A stretch of 64,000 nucleotides of DNA from Tipula vernalis (taxonomy: Eukaryota; Arthropoda; Insecta; Diptera; Tipulidae): the NCBI GenBank assembly GCA_958295665.1, contig OY282558.1:139418577-139482576 (forward strand), given 5' to 3'. The notes under the pieces were generated by a model. The model ran no database searches and was not told the origin of the DNA. It was given only the letters and a program-made list of their open reading frames with translations. Below, one piece after another: positions 1 through 10,067 of the stretch (position 1 is the stretch's first letter; every line of letters begins with the position of its first letter). The position numbers and the translations under genes were made by a program.

Positions 1-677
1 TGTAAAGATCCACAGATCTAGAGTCCGAGCATGCAGTCATCTTCACACGCCCTTGATACCATCCCGCATCTCTGCAGGATGGGGGTGGTCCCGGATTTTC
101 ACCCAGGACCTTTAAAAAGACGAGGTTGAGTGCATTATACACCAACCTCCATTTCTCGGCCGTGATGCTCCCATCTTCTTGACTTTCGTCACTGACGGCT
201 AGCATCAACACATGCTCCCTCAGGACACCGCTGAACAGCTTTGTCCCTGAGTTAGAGCTCGGCTTCTTTTCAGTCACCAACTTGGCCCGCTTGCTGTTGA
301 CTACTTCCACCTCGTCCTGGGACCGCTGTCTTTTTGACATATGGTCCCTTTTCGAGCTTCCGCAGCCCACAGTGCTCCTTCCCAGGCTACTGATGTTCAT
401 GCTCTTCCGTAAGCTGCCCCTCGGGGGTCGCAGCGCACTTCTCGAGAATTCGGAACGTCGAGCGGCGATTCCTGTATCGTCTTTTCGCCGGAGGAATGTC
501 TCTCGTCCCACTCCCCTGTGCTGCGTTGGTACCGCTAACTCCCGGGACTTGTGCCCTAGAGTCAACCACCTTTGCAACCTTAGAGACCCCACCCGTCTGG
601 TTCGAGGTACCTCCCTCCGCTGATACCGGCTTTTGAGGAGAGCCGGTGCCCTTTGCTTTTATGTTCGATCTTCCCAT
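1..677 (-). pseudogene. ORF1 (Gag-like) with DUF4780-like domain, frameshifted, partial
   Basis: The minus-strand frame starting at 677 runs 96 codons through a basic, Gly/Ser/Thr-rich segment and stops at 387. A second frame, open from before 400 to the window edge, continues the protein: a basic linker (MSKRQRSQDEVEVVNSKR) and then a conserved block with ITAEKWRLVYNALN, GENPGPPPSCRDAGW and VKMTACSD. This W-x-x-V...GW...KxxxC pattern is what I recall of DUF4780, common in ORF1-type proteins of insect non-LTR elements. Such proteins bind element RNA. The frame change lies between about 390 and 450, so this copy is broken or the assembly has an indel. Its C-terminus is outside the window. The domain name comes from memory and was not searched. 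Confidence 0.6.
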
Positions 678-1262
678 TGGATTCCCACGAGTATCGGAGA
701 AATAAAGGTCCGCCTGTGCAGAGATCCGTATACGCAGGTAAGGCTAATTACAACTCGAGGTCGCCAGGTATCCAGAGGGCTCCGTTAGCGACTGGGCTTT
801 GTTAAATGGGCCCTCATCCTAGTTGACTATCAGCACGGGTCGCTAAACACCTTAATCCAGCCCATTCGGCTCGCTAGCACCCCGGCCTCCCTGCACTCCC
901 TTCCCTCCGCCCACATTCTCTCCCCCATTCACCTATTCACATGGAGAGCCCAATCCAATGGGATCCATTCCATTCACCGGGTCACCCGTTTATAGGGTAC
1001 CCCACTCATCACCCGCGGAGACTCCGGAGGACGTGATGCCCAGTCCGCCGTGGTTATTGGTCGATGGTTTTCTGGCGCCATCTGTTCGCCTTTCCATGCT
1101 GGGCATCATAGGCACTCAGAATTTAATGAACTGAGGTTAACCACTCCCCAGTTCCCTGAGACTCTCCCACCAGCTGGACTGCGGTTGGGGGCGGCTTATT
1201 TAATTCACCGCTAACCTACCTATCGATAGGTCGTCCACTATCCACCACCTGTGACCCCCCCG
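1..1262 (-). mobile_element. 5' part of a non-LTR retrotransposon
   Basis: This block is clearly richer in G and C than everything to its right, and the composition drops sharply to AT-rich at about 1262. On the minus strand it reads as a leader of nearly 600 bases without a reading frame (about 680-1262) followed by an ORF1 that runs off the left edge. A long GC-rich leader before an ORF1 fits the 5' end of a LINE-type element of an insect clade such as Loa or Jockey. The clade is a guess. No target duplication is visible because the 3' end lies outside the window. Confidence 0.6.
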
Positions 1263-1319
1263 ATAGCTGCAGTACAGAGATTATGGTGTTTTTATTAGTT
1301 GTTAATTATCGGAATAATT

Positions 1320-1950
1320 CATTTAGTGAATTGTTAGCGCCAACGAAATTGGTTCCGTTGTCGCTGTAAACATCAGTAACTGCTCATCTTCTGGACATCA
1401 TACGACGAAATGCGGTAATGAGATCTGATACGGTTTATATATGTACCGCCTTAGTAGACATGCACACAAAAATACATATGAAGGCCTTTGACCTCGTCCC
1501 TTCTCAAGGTAGATATTTAATGGACCCGCATAGTCTACAGCTACCTTCAAAAACAGATGATTAAGCTACCTGCGATCAGGAGTTGACCGGTGCCCTGTGC
1601 ATACTACACATTTGTTTATGATTTTTCTAATCACGCGTATCACCCAAATAATCCAATATATTTTCAACAGTGTAGATATCATTAATGTGAGCCCGGCGTC
1701 AAAATATTTTTCTTGTAATTTCTATGCGATGAGATGGGTAATTCTTGAGTTAGATGTTAAAGCAGGATGCTTGACTTCATGCGCACAAATGATCGCACGT
1801 AACGATCAATAAATAGTAAAAATGATAGTAATTTGCTTATTCAAGAGCAGAGTCGATATTTTCGCTCCCACTTATCACATCGTCCACGTACACGTGTTTC
1901 TCACTATTAGCGACGCTAGATAAATTTCCAAAAACAATCCAAAAATGTTA
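1320..1950 (-). pseudogene. BEL/Pao pol remnant: RT catalytic box joined to integrase
   Basis: On the minus strand, 1950-1847 reads as the end of a BEL/Pao reverse transcriptase: the YVDD box is at 1879-1890 and is followed by VISGSENIDSALE, the usual BEL context. After about 30 bases the sequence jumps to integrase: EVKHPALTSNSRITHLIA, then HAG-like and KCVVCT zinc-site pieces (1815-1600), DYAGPL (first catalytic D, about 1518-1537), CMSTKAVHI (about 1455-1480) and SDNGTNFVGANNSLNE (second D, 1318-1368). Everything between the RT palm and integrase (RT end, RNase H) is deleted, and stops and frameshifts break the frame. The family assignment is secure from motif order. It is the downstream half of the remnant at 3898-4140. 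Confidence 0.8.
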
Positions 1951-3890
1951 ACCTAAAAATTTTGCCGATCCTAATCTCTTAATTTCCAATGGAATTGAAT
2001 TCCAAAGGGAAACTCCCCTAACATAAAATGACTTGTTTAACGACCTACAACAGTTTTTAGCCGGAATTAGGCGGAAGTTAGAGGAATAAAACCTACTAAA
2101 CATTAATTTCCTGTATAGATAACAAGGCTACTTAGATTTGAGAAATTTAAAAATAAAAAGACAAAAGCGAAATTTGAAAAAAATAGATAAACTACTCGTA
2201 CATTCTTAAACAAGGCTAGAGTAGGCAGAAATATGATCGAACTTCCTAATACTAAAAATAAACCTGATACAAGCATATTCAAACATCTTTGGAGAACATT
2301 CATATTTTTCTGAAGCATACCGAATAAAACTATACCACCGTAAATAAAATGAGGAAGAAGGTAAGACAAAAACAATTTTTTCCTAAACTGCCTATCAGAA
2401 AATCCAACTACTTTATACAAACAACTAAGCATGCCAAAGACCCTCTTACTAATTGTAACTAAATGATCACCCCAAGTAAGAGTTTTAATAATAACTATAA
2501 GCCTAAATCCCTAACAGTATTTGAATATTCAATTAGCGAACACTGCAGAAAAATACCAGGAAAAGACGAGGTATCTAACGGTTTGCGTTTAATACGAGCC
2601 TGTTAGAGACCGACCAACTAAAGATATTACTTAAATCTTCATTTATCAGATAAATGTTCCTAACAATAGAATCCTGATCTAAACAACTATTTCTATAAAT
2701 TTGACCATCATCAGCGAAAATATGAAATGAACAATGTTGAAGGAATGTCATTGATCTACATAGAAAATAATAGAGGGCCCAGGAAGGAAATCAGGCAAGG
2801 AATTGTCGAAAAAAACTTCCTGAGAACGATTAGAAAGAGTTAAGAGATAAGAGTTTATTAACAAGAATTCTGTGATTAATAGAATCAAAGGCCTTAGAAA
2901 AATCTAACAAAATTAAAAAAGGTAATTCCCTATTATTCATATTACGCCTAATAGAAGTACTATGAAATTATGTAAGCCCAGATTGGAAGAACTTAATTAA
3001 ACTATTGCTATGTAAATCCGATTGAATTTGATTTTTAACAACTATCTCGAAAGCCTTAGAGAGAGAGAACTTAAAATGCTAATTGGCCGAAAATGGATAA
3101 CTCTAAAGGATTACTAATCTTTGGGATGGGGATTATTTTACTTTGCTTCCACTAATCTGGAGCGGAAGAGGACGTGAGAATAAAATTGAAGATATGTAAC
3201 AAGTATTTTGAGACGAAAGGGGAAACTCATTTAACGAATTTTAAATTGACGTTATTCAGACCAGAAGATTCCTATTTAACCTTCCAAATAGCAGATTGTA
3301 AATCCTCGAGAGAAATATTTGAAAACGAAAATGAATTGGAGGACGCCTTAGAGAACCAATCGACGGTACTACTGCCCGAGTTCAGACTAGAGCAAAAATA
3401 ATTCTTAATGTCATTGGGTTTGAACACCCCACTAGAACTAATCTTGCATTTGCCTAGGTCTAAATTACGAATATTACGCCAGAAAACCTTGGGAGGAAGA
3501 GAGGTGTCTAACTTGTCCTTGAAACAATTACGTTTAGAAACTCGAATTAACCCTACGACTATGTTACGAGCCTGCTTGTAATCTAAATGAGACTGACTGT
3601 TAGGACACCTTTTCCATAAACGATATTTACTAACTCTAATATTTATGGCATTCGAAATTTCCTGAGACAATAAAGGCCGAGATTTTCCTTTGCAAGAAAC
3701 CTTTTTAAGCGGAACACAATTATCAAACACCAAACTAATATACGAGTTGAAAAATTCTATTTGGCTAGATGCAGAACTAAGGCAAAGAATATCATCCCAA
3801 GTAAAGGCGGGAATTGTCTATTCTAAAAAAATCTCTAAAGCTAAAACTCTTAGGTTTAGGTGGAGAGTACGAGTTCACAGAAAAAACTAA
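1951..3890 (-). pseudogene. Non-LTR retrotransposon ORF2 fragment (endonuclease-RT linker, RT)
   Basis: Read on the minus strand, 3890-3272 carries the linker between endonuclease and RT, including VPLKKVSCKGKSRPLLSQEI and the KVFWRNIRNLDL segment. RT motifs follow in order: LLDFSKAFDSINHR (about 2868-2915), LGPLLFSM.INDI (about 2755-2795) and the catalytic FADDGQIY (about 2695-2719). The thumb and C-terminal end come last: FLSYLLPHFIYGG and, below 2103, pieces resembling RLWNSLPLEIR (2100-1950). Several stops and frameshifts make it a pseudogene. The motifs fit a Jockey/CR1-like LINE. It sits between two parts of one BEL/Pao remnant in the same orientation, so it probably inserted into that element. 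No poly-A tail or target duplication was recognised. Confidence 0.75.
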
Positions 3891-3897
3891 AAGATGA

Positions 3898-4140
3898 TCA
3901 CATTGTGGTAACTTTATCATACGGCTCTACTAAATAGTTGTATGGCCCTGCTACAACCCACCCAAAAATGCTATTTTGTGCAACGTGTTGCTTTTCATCC
4001 CCGTTAATCCTTCCATCCGTTAGAATATTAAATACGTGTGCTCGCCAGTCAAACGTCGCCTTAAACCTATTTCCATTCTTCAGAAGTTTTTCTTTATCTA
4101 GCAACTAAAAATATTTCAACCCTTAACTCCAATACTCCAC
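3898..4140 (-). pseudogene. BEL/Pao pol fragment (region between protease and RT)
   Basis: The minus frame from about 4104 to 3898 contains HVFNILTDGRI followed by QHVAQNSIFGWVVAGP. This is the conserved block found just after the aspartic protease in BEL/Pao polyproteins, where the usual form is AQNTxFGWxxxGP. It lies upstream, in the element's own direction, of the BEL RT/integrase remnant at 1320-1950. The two are probably halves of one element separated by the non-LTR fragment. The 68-codon open stretch is all that is left here. Confidence 0.75.
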
Positions 4141-6271
4141 AGAATAACTATTTTGAATTGTTTAATAGATTTACAATTAAGAAGTTGACGTCTAAAAATA
4201 GTTATCCCATTCCATGCATACGGGACAAACATGTAGGAACTTTAAAATTACTGCTCTTAACATTCAAAACTATTGTCGAATAAAGCTCAATAAACAGATT
4301 TACAAACACCACCAATGTACCAGAATATTATTTTATAGCAACTTTAAAACATCAATGATTCTTCTATTCTCACCAAGTACCTTCCTAATATTCAAAAAAT
4401 CGTTTAACTCCATTTAGTTTAAGTCGCTTCCTCCTGTGTAGAAAATTTCTGTTTTTTCACCGGTTGTATAGGTGTATGTATTACCGTATACACTGACACA
4501 ACTTAGCGCTTATCTTTACTTCATTCAAAACTGATTGTATTTTTTTTTTTTATTACATTTTCCTACCCAATTTTTCCTAGTAGCTCCCTCGTTCTTATAT
4601 AGAACATCACAACAATATTACAAAAATATGACATGAAATCTGTATAAATAATAAGATAAAACTGGATATCTACTTGAGATGGGAAGGCAAGCATAACAAC
4701 AATAACAAAAATAATAATCGTTAGGAATTGTTAAAAAGGGAAGGAAAATAAGAAAAAACCATTTTCCCAAAACGAGGTTAAAAATGGAAAATTAGTTAAT
4801 TATATCTCGTGTATATGCCTAAAGTTAAAATTCACCTGCTTTTTTTACGGGTATTATGTTGATATATATTAAGCTAATGCCAATCAATCAATCAGGCAGC
4901 TCCATAGCGTAATCTATGAAATAAGCTCAAATAAACAACTCGCATGTCCTTTTTAATCTCGATATATGTTTGTACTGTATATTGTATACGATACAATAAA
5001 TACATCTTAGTACGTCTTCAATACCAATTTATCGTAAAGGATGGAATAAAAAGGAGCATACAATATACCATACATAAAATTATAATCCTTTACATCCTTA
5101 CATTATATCTAAAAAAAGGACAGTAAATTTATTATTGTTTTTCAATAAATATTAAATTTTTTTATTTTTTATTTCGTGATCTGCAAGCCAAAAGGTCTTT
5201 TTTCGGGCTATAATACAACACAGCCTGTGTTGTAAATAAATGTGTGCAATACACAAAATCCTTTTGGGATTCATATAATCAAATTGGCCCTATTTTTCAA
5301 AAACTCATTGACCATAAAGCAAAAGACGAAACAAAACCAAAAAACTTGGGAAAATTCACAAGACGATGGAAATATAAAAAATTTGCCGTTTTTTTTTTTT
5401 TTTTATTATTCATATGTATACCATTTATGTCAGATTTGACAAGACTATATTATTCTTATCGTCTTTAGCTATTAAATATTTAAAAAGATTTTTGTTGTTA
5501 TCAAAAGTACAGATACACTTTATCAAAACAACGAAACAATATTTTCCTGTACCTATACTTACCTACTGTCTAGAATACTCTACTCTGTAGTTAATACAAT
5601 ACAGAGTCACTTGGAAAATGATATTTTCTACTGTTGTCGCAAAATAACATCAATTTTAATCAAATTTTTATAACATTCAAATTTGTATTCATAAAATAAA
5701 AAATAAAAAAAATATTGCTTTAGGGGAAATCTTCGGAAAACAACCAACGACAACAACAACACAAAATGTCAAGAAAGGGAAATTATAGATAAAAAAAAAT
5801 TATTTATATTTGATTGCCTGTGTTCTTTATCCTTAAAGGAAATATAAAAGAAGTTAACCAAAAAAAAAAATTTGTTTTTGTTTTTTCTTCTGTTCACCTT
5901 TCTTGTTGTCCCATCGTACGAGTATTTGTATGTATGTAAATGCCCTTATATGTAGTGAACGCCTTTGGAAGGTTGTAAAACTAATGTCGAGTTCGATTGG
6001 GATTGTCAAAAAAATCAAGTTTTTGTAAGCACAAACAACATGTATGTTAGTTCTTTTTGAGGTTATGTTAACCATTAGTAAATTTGTTACAAAAAATCTT
6101 GATTTGTCAAAATTGCCCAATCGTACGCGCGTAATGATTTAAATCATTTTTAACTTCACATAAATAATACATCTTCTAATCACCGTTAGTTACAGCAGAA
6201 TACGCGATATGAAACAAAACTTTAGTAGATGTCTCTGTTGTTGGTCTACGGGAAGAATGTTAAAATAATAA
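4141..6271. other. AT-rich stretch without a recognisable gene
   Basis: Both strands were read and only short frames without familiar motifs appeared. The stretch holds homopolymer runs (T at about 4540-4550 and 5389-5404, A at about 5700-5710 and 5861-5871) and CAACGACAACAACAACAC-like low complexity near 5745. Open frames up to 88 codons occur (for example 5854-6120 minus), but they have no domain signature. Confidence 0.6.
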
Positions 6272-6739
6272 TGTAACGGTGACACCTAGTGTGTAATAGA
6301 ATAAGTTAAATTAATAGCTCAATGTTTTACTGTACTAAAATGGAATTTTCCATGATAAAACAGTTCTAAATGTTTCTACACTATTCGAACTGGAAAAGTC
6401 ATAAGCTTTCTAGAAGTTTGGTTTGTGTATACAAAAAGTCGAACGAAGTCGAATTGGATTATTCGAATTTGGAACGCGATAGTGTAAACTTGTAAGATTA
6501 TTATTAGTATTTGGTAAGCGATAGTGTGACGATTAAAAAAAAATTAAAAAGTGATTTAAAGAGTGTTTTAGTGAAAATAAAAATTATAAGTGTACAGTAA
6601 AATTGTGTAAGAATTAAATAAAGTGATTTTGTGAATTATTGTTAAAACAAATTGTGTTGTAATAATTTTTGTGCTAAATAAAAAAATTCGTTGCTGATAA
6701 AGTGATACGAACCTTAATCGACAAGGCGAAAACGTTACA
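6272..6739 (+). repeat. Solo-like LTR of gypsy family A, plus orientation
   Basis: This 468-bp block starts TGTAACGGTGACACC and ends CGTTACA. It is a reverse-complement copy of the LTR that follows at 6744-7204. Shared landmarks are the CTCAATGTTTTACTGTACTA segment, a TCTAGAAGTTTGGTTTGTGT segment and the GATACGAACCTTAAT end. It is followed by ATAT (6740-6743) and preceded by ATAA (6268-6271), an imperfect 4-bp target duplication. No internal gypsy sequence is attached, so it looks like an independent solo LTR. Confidence 0.8.
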
Positions 6740-6743
6740 ATAT

Positions 6744-7204
6744 TGTTACGTTTTTGCCTTGTCAATTAAGGTTCGTATCACTGGATTGTGAATAAAACAA
6801 ATTCAATTCAATTTATCAACAACGAATTTATTTATTTAGCACAAAAATTGTTACAACACAATTTTTTTAACAATAATTCACAAAATCACTTCATTTAATT
6901 TTTACACAATTTTACTGTACACTTATAATTTTTATTTTCACTAAAACACTCTTTAAATCACTTTTTAATTCCTTTTTAATCTTCACACTATCGCTTACCA
7001 AATACTACCAAATACTACTACAATTCGACTTCGTTCGCCTTTTTATATACACAAACCAAACTTCTAGAAAGCTCATGACTTTTCCAGTTAGAATATGTAG
7101 AAACATTTAGAACAATTTTATCATGGAAAATTCCATTTTAGTACAGTAAAACATTGAGCTATTAATTTAACTTGTTATATTACACACTAGGTGTCACCGT
7201 TATA
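6744..7204 (-). repeat. 3' LTR of gypsy A
   Basis: It starts TGTTACGTTTTTGCCTTGTC in plus orientation and ends CACCGTTATA, where the partner at 11485-11939 ends ATCGTCACA. On the minus strand it is preceded by the tract GGTGGGTGGTAG (about 7205-7216), a plausible polypurine tract for plus-strand priming. With the plus-oriented LTR at 6272-6739 it forms two arms of about 460 bp with a spacer of only 4 bp. Confidence 0.85.
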
Positions 7205-7215
7205 CTACCACCCAC

Positions 7216-7990
7216 CTAAGCTGATCGATAGGCCATCAGAAACATCGGTATGTGCCGATCCCGGTTGCGTTGGTTTTTCTCAACGACCTTTGCTAGATAT
7301 TCCTCCAATGTACCACTGAATCTTTCCACCATACCATCAGACTGTGGATGCAAAGGCGTTGTTCTCGTTTTATTTATACTGAGCATTTGACATATTTCTT
7401 GAAATACCACCGATTCAAAATTCCTTCCTTGATCGGTATGAATCTCCATCGGCACTCACAATCTGCTAATACAGTTGTTGACCACGGCTACAGCTATTGT
7501 TGACGTCTCCTGATTGGGAATGGAGTACACGTCCGGCCATTTGCTGAAATAATCCATTATTACTAGCACATATTTGTTGCCGCTCACGGTGGTGGGAAAT
7601 GGCCCCGCTACGTATGCTACCCCGACTTTTGCATGCGGGTTCCTTCACCGCCGCACATTGGTCACATTTTTGGCACCATTCTATCACTGACTGCCTACGT
7701 CCTGCCCAGTAGAATCGTTGACGTATCTTTGCTAGTGTTTTATTTGATTTCCGCGATCCGGCACTTTGGTATCACCAGGAACAATTGCTTCACTTTACCA
7801 TCCGTGCTTTCCCACATTCGTTGTAAACAGCCATTCTCAGGACGGAGGCTATCCCATTGAGCTCAATAAGCCTTGACAAGGGAGTATTGTCCGCGATCTC
7901 ACTCCAAGTTGGCCGGTGTGACTTTTCCTTCCGTTCCATTATAACTGATAAATCCGTATCATCCAATTGCTCTTTCCTGATCATTTCGTC
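7216..7990 (-). pseudogene. Gypsy A integrase, C-terminus missing
   Basis: The end of the frame (7455-7216) holds IHTDQGRNFESVVF, with the second catalytic aspartate, and HPQSDGMVERF, with the catalytic glutamate 36 residues further on, the D-D(35)E core of gypsy integrases. Upstream, 7687-7466 shows the zinc-binding end WCQKCDQCAA and degenerate core sequence. 7984-7790 holds the linker from RNase H. The frame ends FLMAYRSA and is followed at once by the purine tract and LTR, so the C-terminal DNA-binding part was deleted. Several frameshifts separate the pieces. Integration function is lost. Confidence 0.8.
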
Positions 7991-8149
7991 GGTCCACTCC
8001 TCATCAGGCAGCAGTTGTGTAACCTAACGTCGATGATGCGTTCCTTTGCTTCAACATGGCCACAATGTTTACAATCTACTGGACATGGCCGTCTTGATAA
8101 TGCGTCGGCATTTCCGTGTGCACTTCCCTTCCGATGTTTGATTTGGAAA

Positions 8150-9440
8150 TCATAGCTTTGAAGACGTTCGATCCAGCGTGCTACCTGTCCCTCTGGATTC
8201 TTGAATTGGTTCAGCCACCATTAAGCGCCGTGATATGTCCGTAAATGAAATTTTTGGCCATAAAGATACTTATGGAAATGCTTGATAGCCAACAATTCTT
8301 TCCGTGTCACGCAGTAATTACGTTCCGGTTTTGATAATGTTTTGGAGAAGTACGAAATAACTCGTTCTTGGCCATTGGTTTCCTCTGATAACCCACCTCC
8401 TATACCGTCATTACTTGCATCGATGTCCAAAATAAATTTCACGTTGGGTATAGGGTACGCGAGGATTGGTGCGACACATAACCGTCTCCTTTGTTCCACG
8501 AATGCTCTCTCCTAGTCATCGTTCCATTCAAATGGCTTGTTCTTCCTGGTCAACTCGTATAAACTCTGGGCAATGTTGGTGAATCCTGGCACGAAGCGTC
8601 TATAGTAGGTGTACAATACCAGAAAGCTGGTATTGTGCACCTACTATAGCAGTTTTTAGGTGTTGGCCAGTTGTTTACCGCTGCGATCTTTTCTATGTCG
8701 TTGTGAATTCCATTAGTCGTTACGAGATAACCCAAATATTTGACTTCAATTCTGAACAGTTTACACACACGCGCTCCATTAATCGTTCAAAAGCCGCAGG
8801 GGCATTACATAATCCGAACGGCATAACATTAAATTGCCAAAGCCCGTTACCCACACTGAACGCTGTTTTATCGCGATCTTCCTCATGGACTTCCACCTCC
8901 CAATAGCCGCTTTGTAGATCTAATGTCGAAAATATTCGAGCACCCGATAACGTGTCTAACGTGTCATCGATTCTTGGCAATGGGTAGCTATCCATTTTCA
9001 TCACAGCATTGAGTTTTCGGTAATCAACGCAGAATCTCATGCTACCGTCCTTCTTCTCGACCAATACTACCGGTGAGCTCCATGGGCTGTTAGATGGCTC
9101 GATTACTCCTGCCGTCTGCATTTCTGTTACCATCCGGTTGACTTCTTGTTGTTTTGCCTAAGGTAATCTCCTGGGTGGTTGACGAGTTGGCATCTCTGTT
9201 CCCGTATCAATTCGGTGCTTTACCATTGAGGTCCTTCCGTTATTATCCGACGTACTACAGAATATGGACATGTACCGTTTGAGTATTTGATGTGCAGAAT
9301 TGCAGAATTTTTCTGTGCCTCGGTAAGATCTTCGGTCCATTTTTGCATAAGTTGCTCTACCATTTCTTTCTGGCCTTGCATGTCGGCTTTTCCAATCGGA
9401 CTTTTCTGTTCACACTTTACAATCATCGATGCCTTGTTAC
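8150..9440 (-). pseudogene. Gypsy A reverse transcriptase and RNase H, YxDD block deleted
   Basis: The RT begins with SPWSSPVVLVEKKDGSMRFC and RKLNAVMKMDSYPLPRIDD, then FSTLDLQSGYWEVEV and MPFGLCNAPAAFERLMERV (9133-8770). At about 8768 it jumps straight to CKLFRIEVKYLGYLV, the sequence that normally lies some 40-50 residues after the YxDD box, so the catalytic box and its surroundings are absent. A 50-bp hairpin at 8600-8649 interrupts the next conserved block. RNase H follows (8499-8221) with FILDIDASNDGIGG, ERNYCVTRKELLAI and KYLYGQKF. A primer-site-distal linker lies at 9426-9160. The protein cannot polymerise DNA. The family is secure. Confidence 0.85.
8600..8649. repeat. 50-bp near-perfect hairpin inside gypsy A pol
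   Basis: The 23-base arm at 8600-8622 pairs with 8627-8649 around a 4-base loop (8623-8626), with a single mismatch. The 8600-8622 arm lies in the pol sense (minus-strand coding for a YTYYRRF-like segment). The 8627-8649 arm is an inverted copy of it and replaces about ten codons that normally precede it. This looks like a template-switch product rather than a mobile element. Confidence 0.8.
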
Positions 9441-9729
9441 ATTTGCCGATGACTGTTCCTTTCTTGATGATTTTCGTCTTATCCGAGAGATTTAGAGTGA
9501 TGATTGGTTCTCTGTGGTCGTTATCTGGTTTAACTAGGGATTTTCCGATTATAATTTCCTTGGCTCCGTTCTCCTCTTCGTTAGCTTGGACAATTCACAA
9601 CCTGGGTGACCCAAAACCTGCCTCCAATCTTCCCCATACGATCGTCTCCGAGTTTGGCGGCAGCTTCTCCCGGTGATCAATAATAATTCGAATGGTAGTT
9701 GCTCCTGCACTGCTAGATTGAAGTGGCAA

Positions 9730-10059
9730 CTAAATGTTATCGTAAATTAAAACTCCTCGCCCAACATCCACCACGAAGCCATTTGCCCTTATGAAGTCCA
9801 TTCCCATAATAACTTCAACCACAATATCTGCAATCAGTACTTCATCTGCAATTGCTGTTTGTAACTTCAATCCGTTAGCTGGTTGTATACCTCCATCGAT
9901 CAGATCTTTACGGACAATCGTGCGATTTGCTCCCGTATCCAGGGTGATGATGCAATCCAGGCTATCAATGTCGCCTTCGATTGTTAAGCTGTCACCGCCT
10001 CTTGCTACTTTCGAAACGCGGATGGAGGTTATGGGGCAATCGGTTGTGGGAGTCAGCAT
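9730..10059 (-). pseudogene. Gypsy A aspartic protease
   Basis: This 109-codon minus-strand frame contains CIITLDTGANRTIVR, with the catalytic DTGA of retroviral-type proteases, and ends near VIMGMDFIRANGFVVDVG, the second conserved protease block (usually GxDF or GxNFL). The protease would cut the Gag-Pol precursor in the virus-like particle. The frame itself is unbroken, but it is out of phase with the pieces on either side (gag zinc knuckle at 10068-10358, RT linker below 9430), so it is part of a dead copy. Its size is normal for the domain. Confidence 0.8.
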
Positions 10060-10067
10060 CTGCCCCT

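Noticed and set aside
5854..6120. 88-codon minus-strand frame
   Set aside because: No domain, ends in an A/T homopolymer, and lies in blank AT-rich DNA.
9287..9676. 129-codon plus-strand frame
   Set aside because: It is antisense to the linker and RT start of gypsy A and has no motif; it is a shadow frame.
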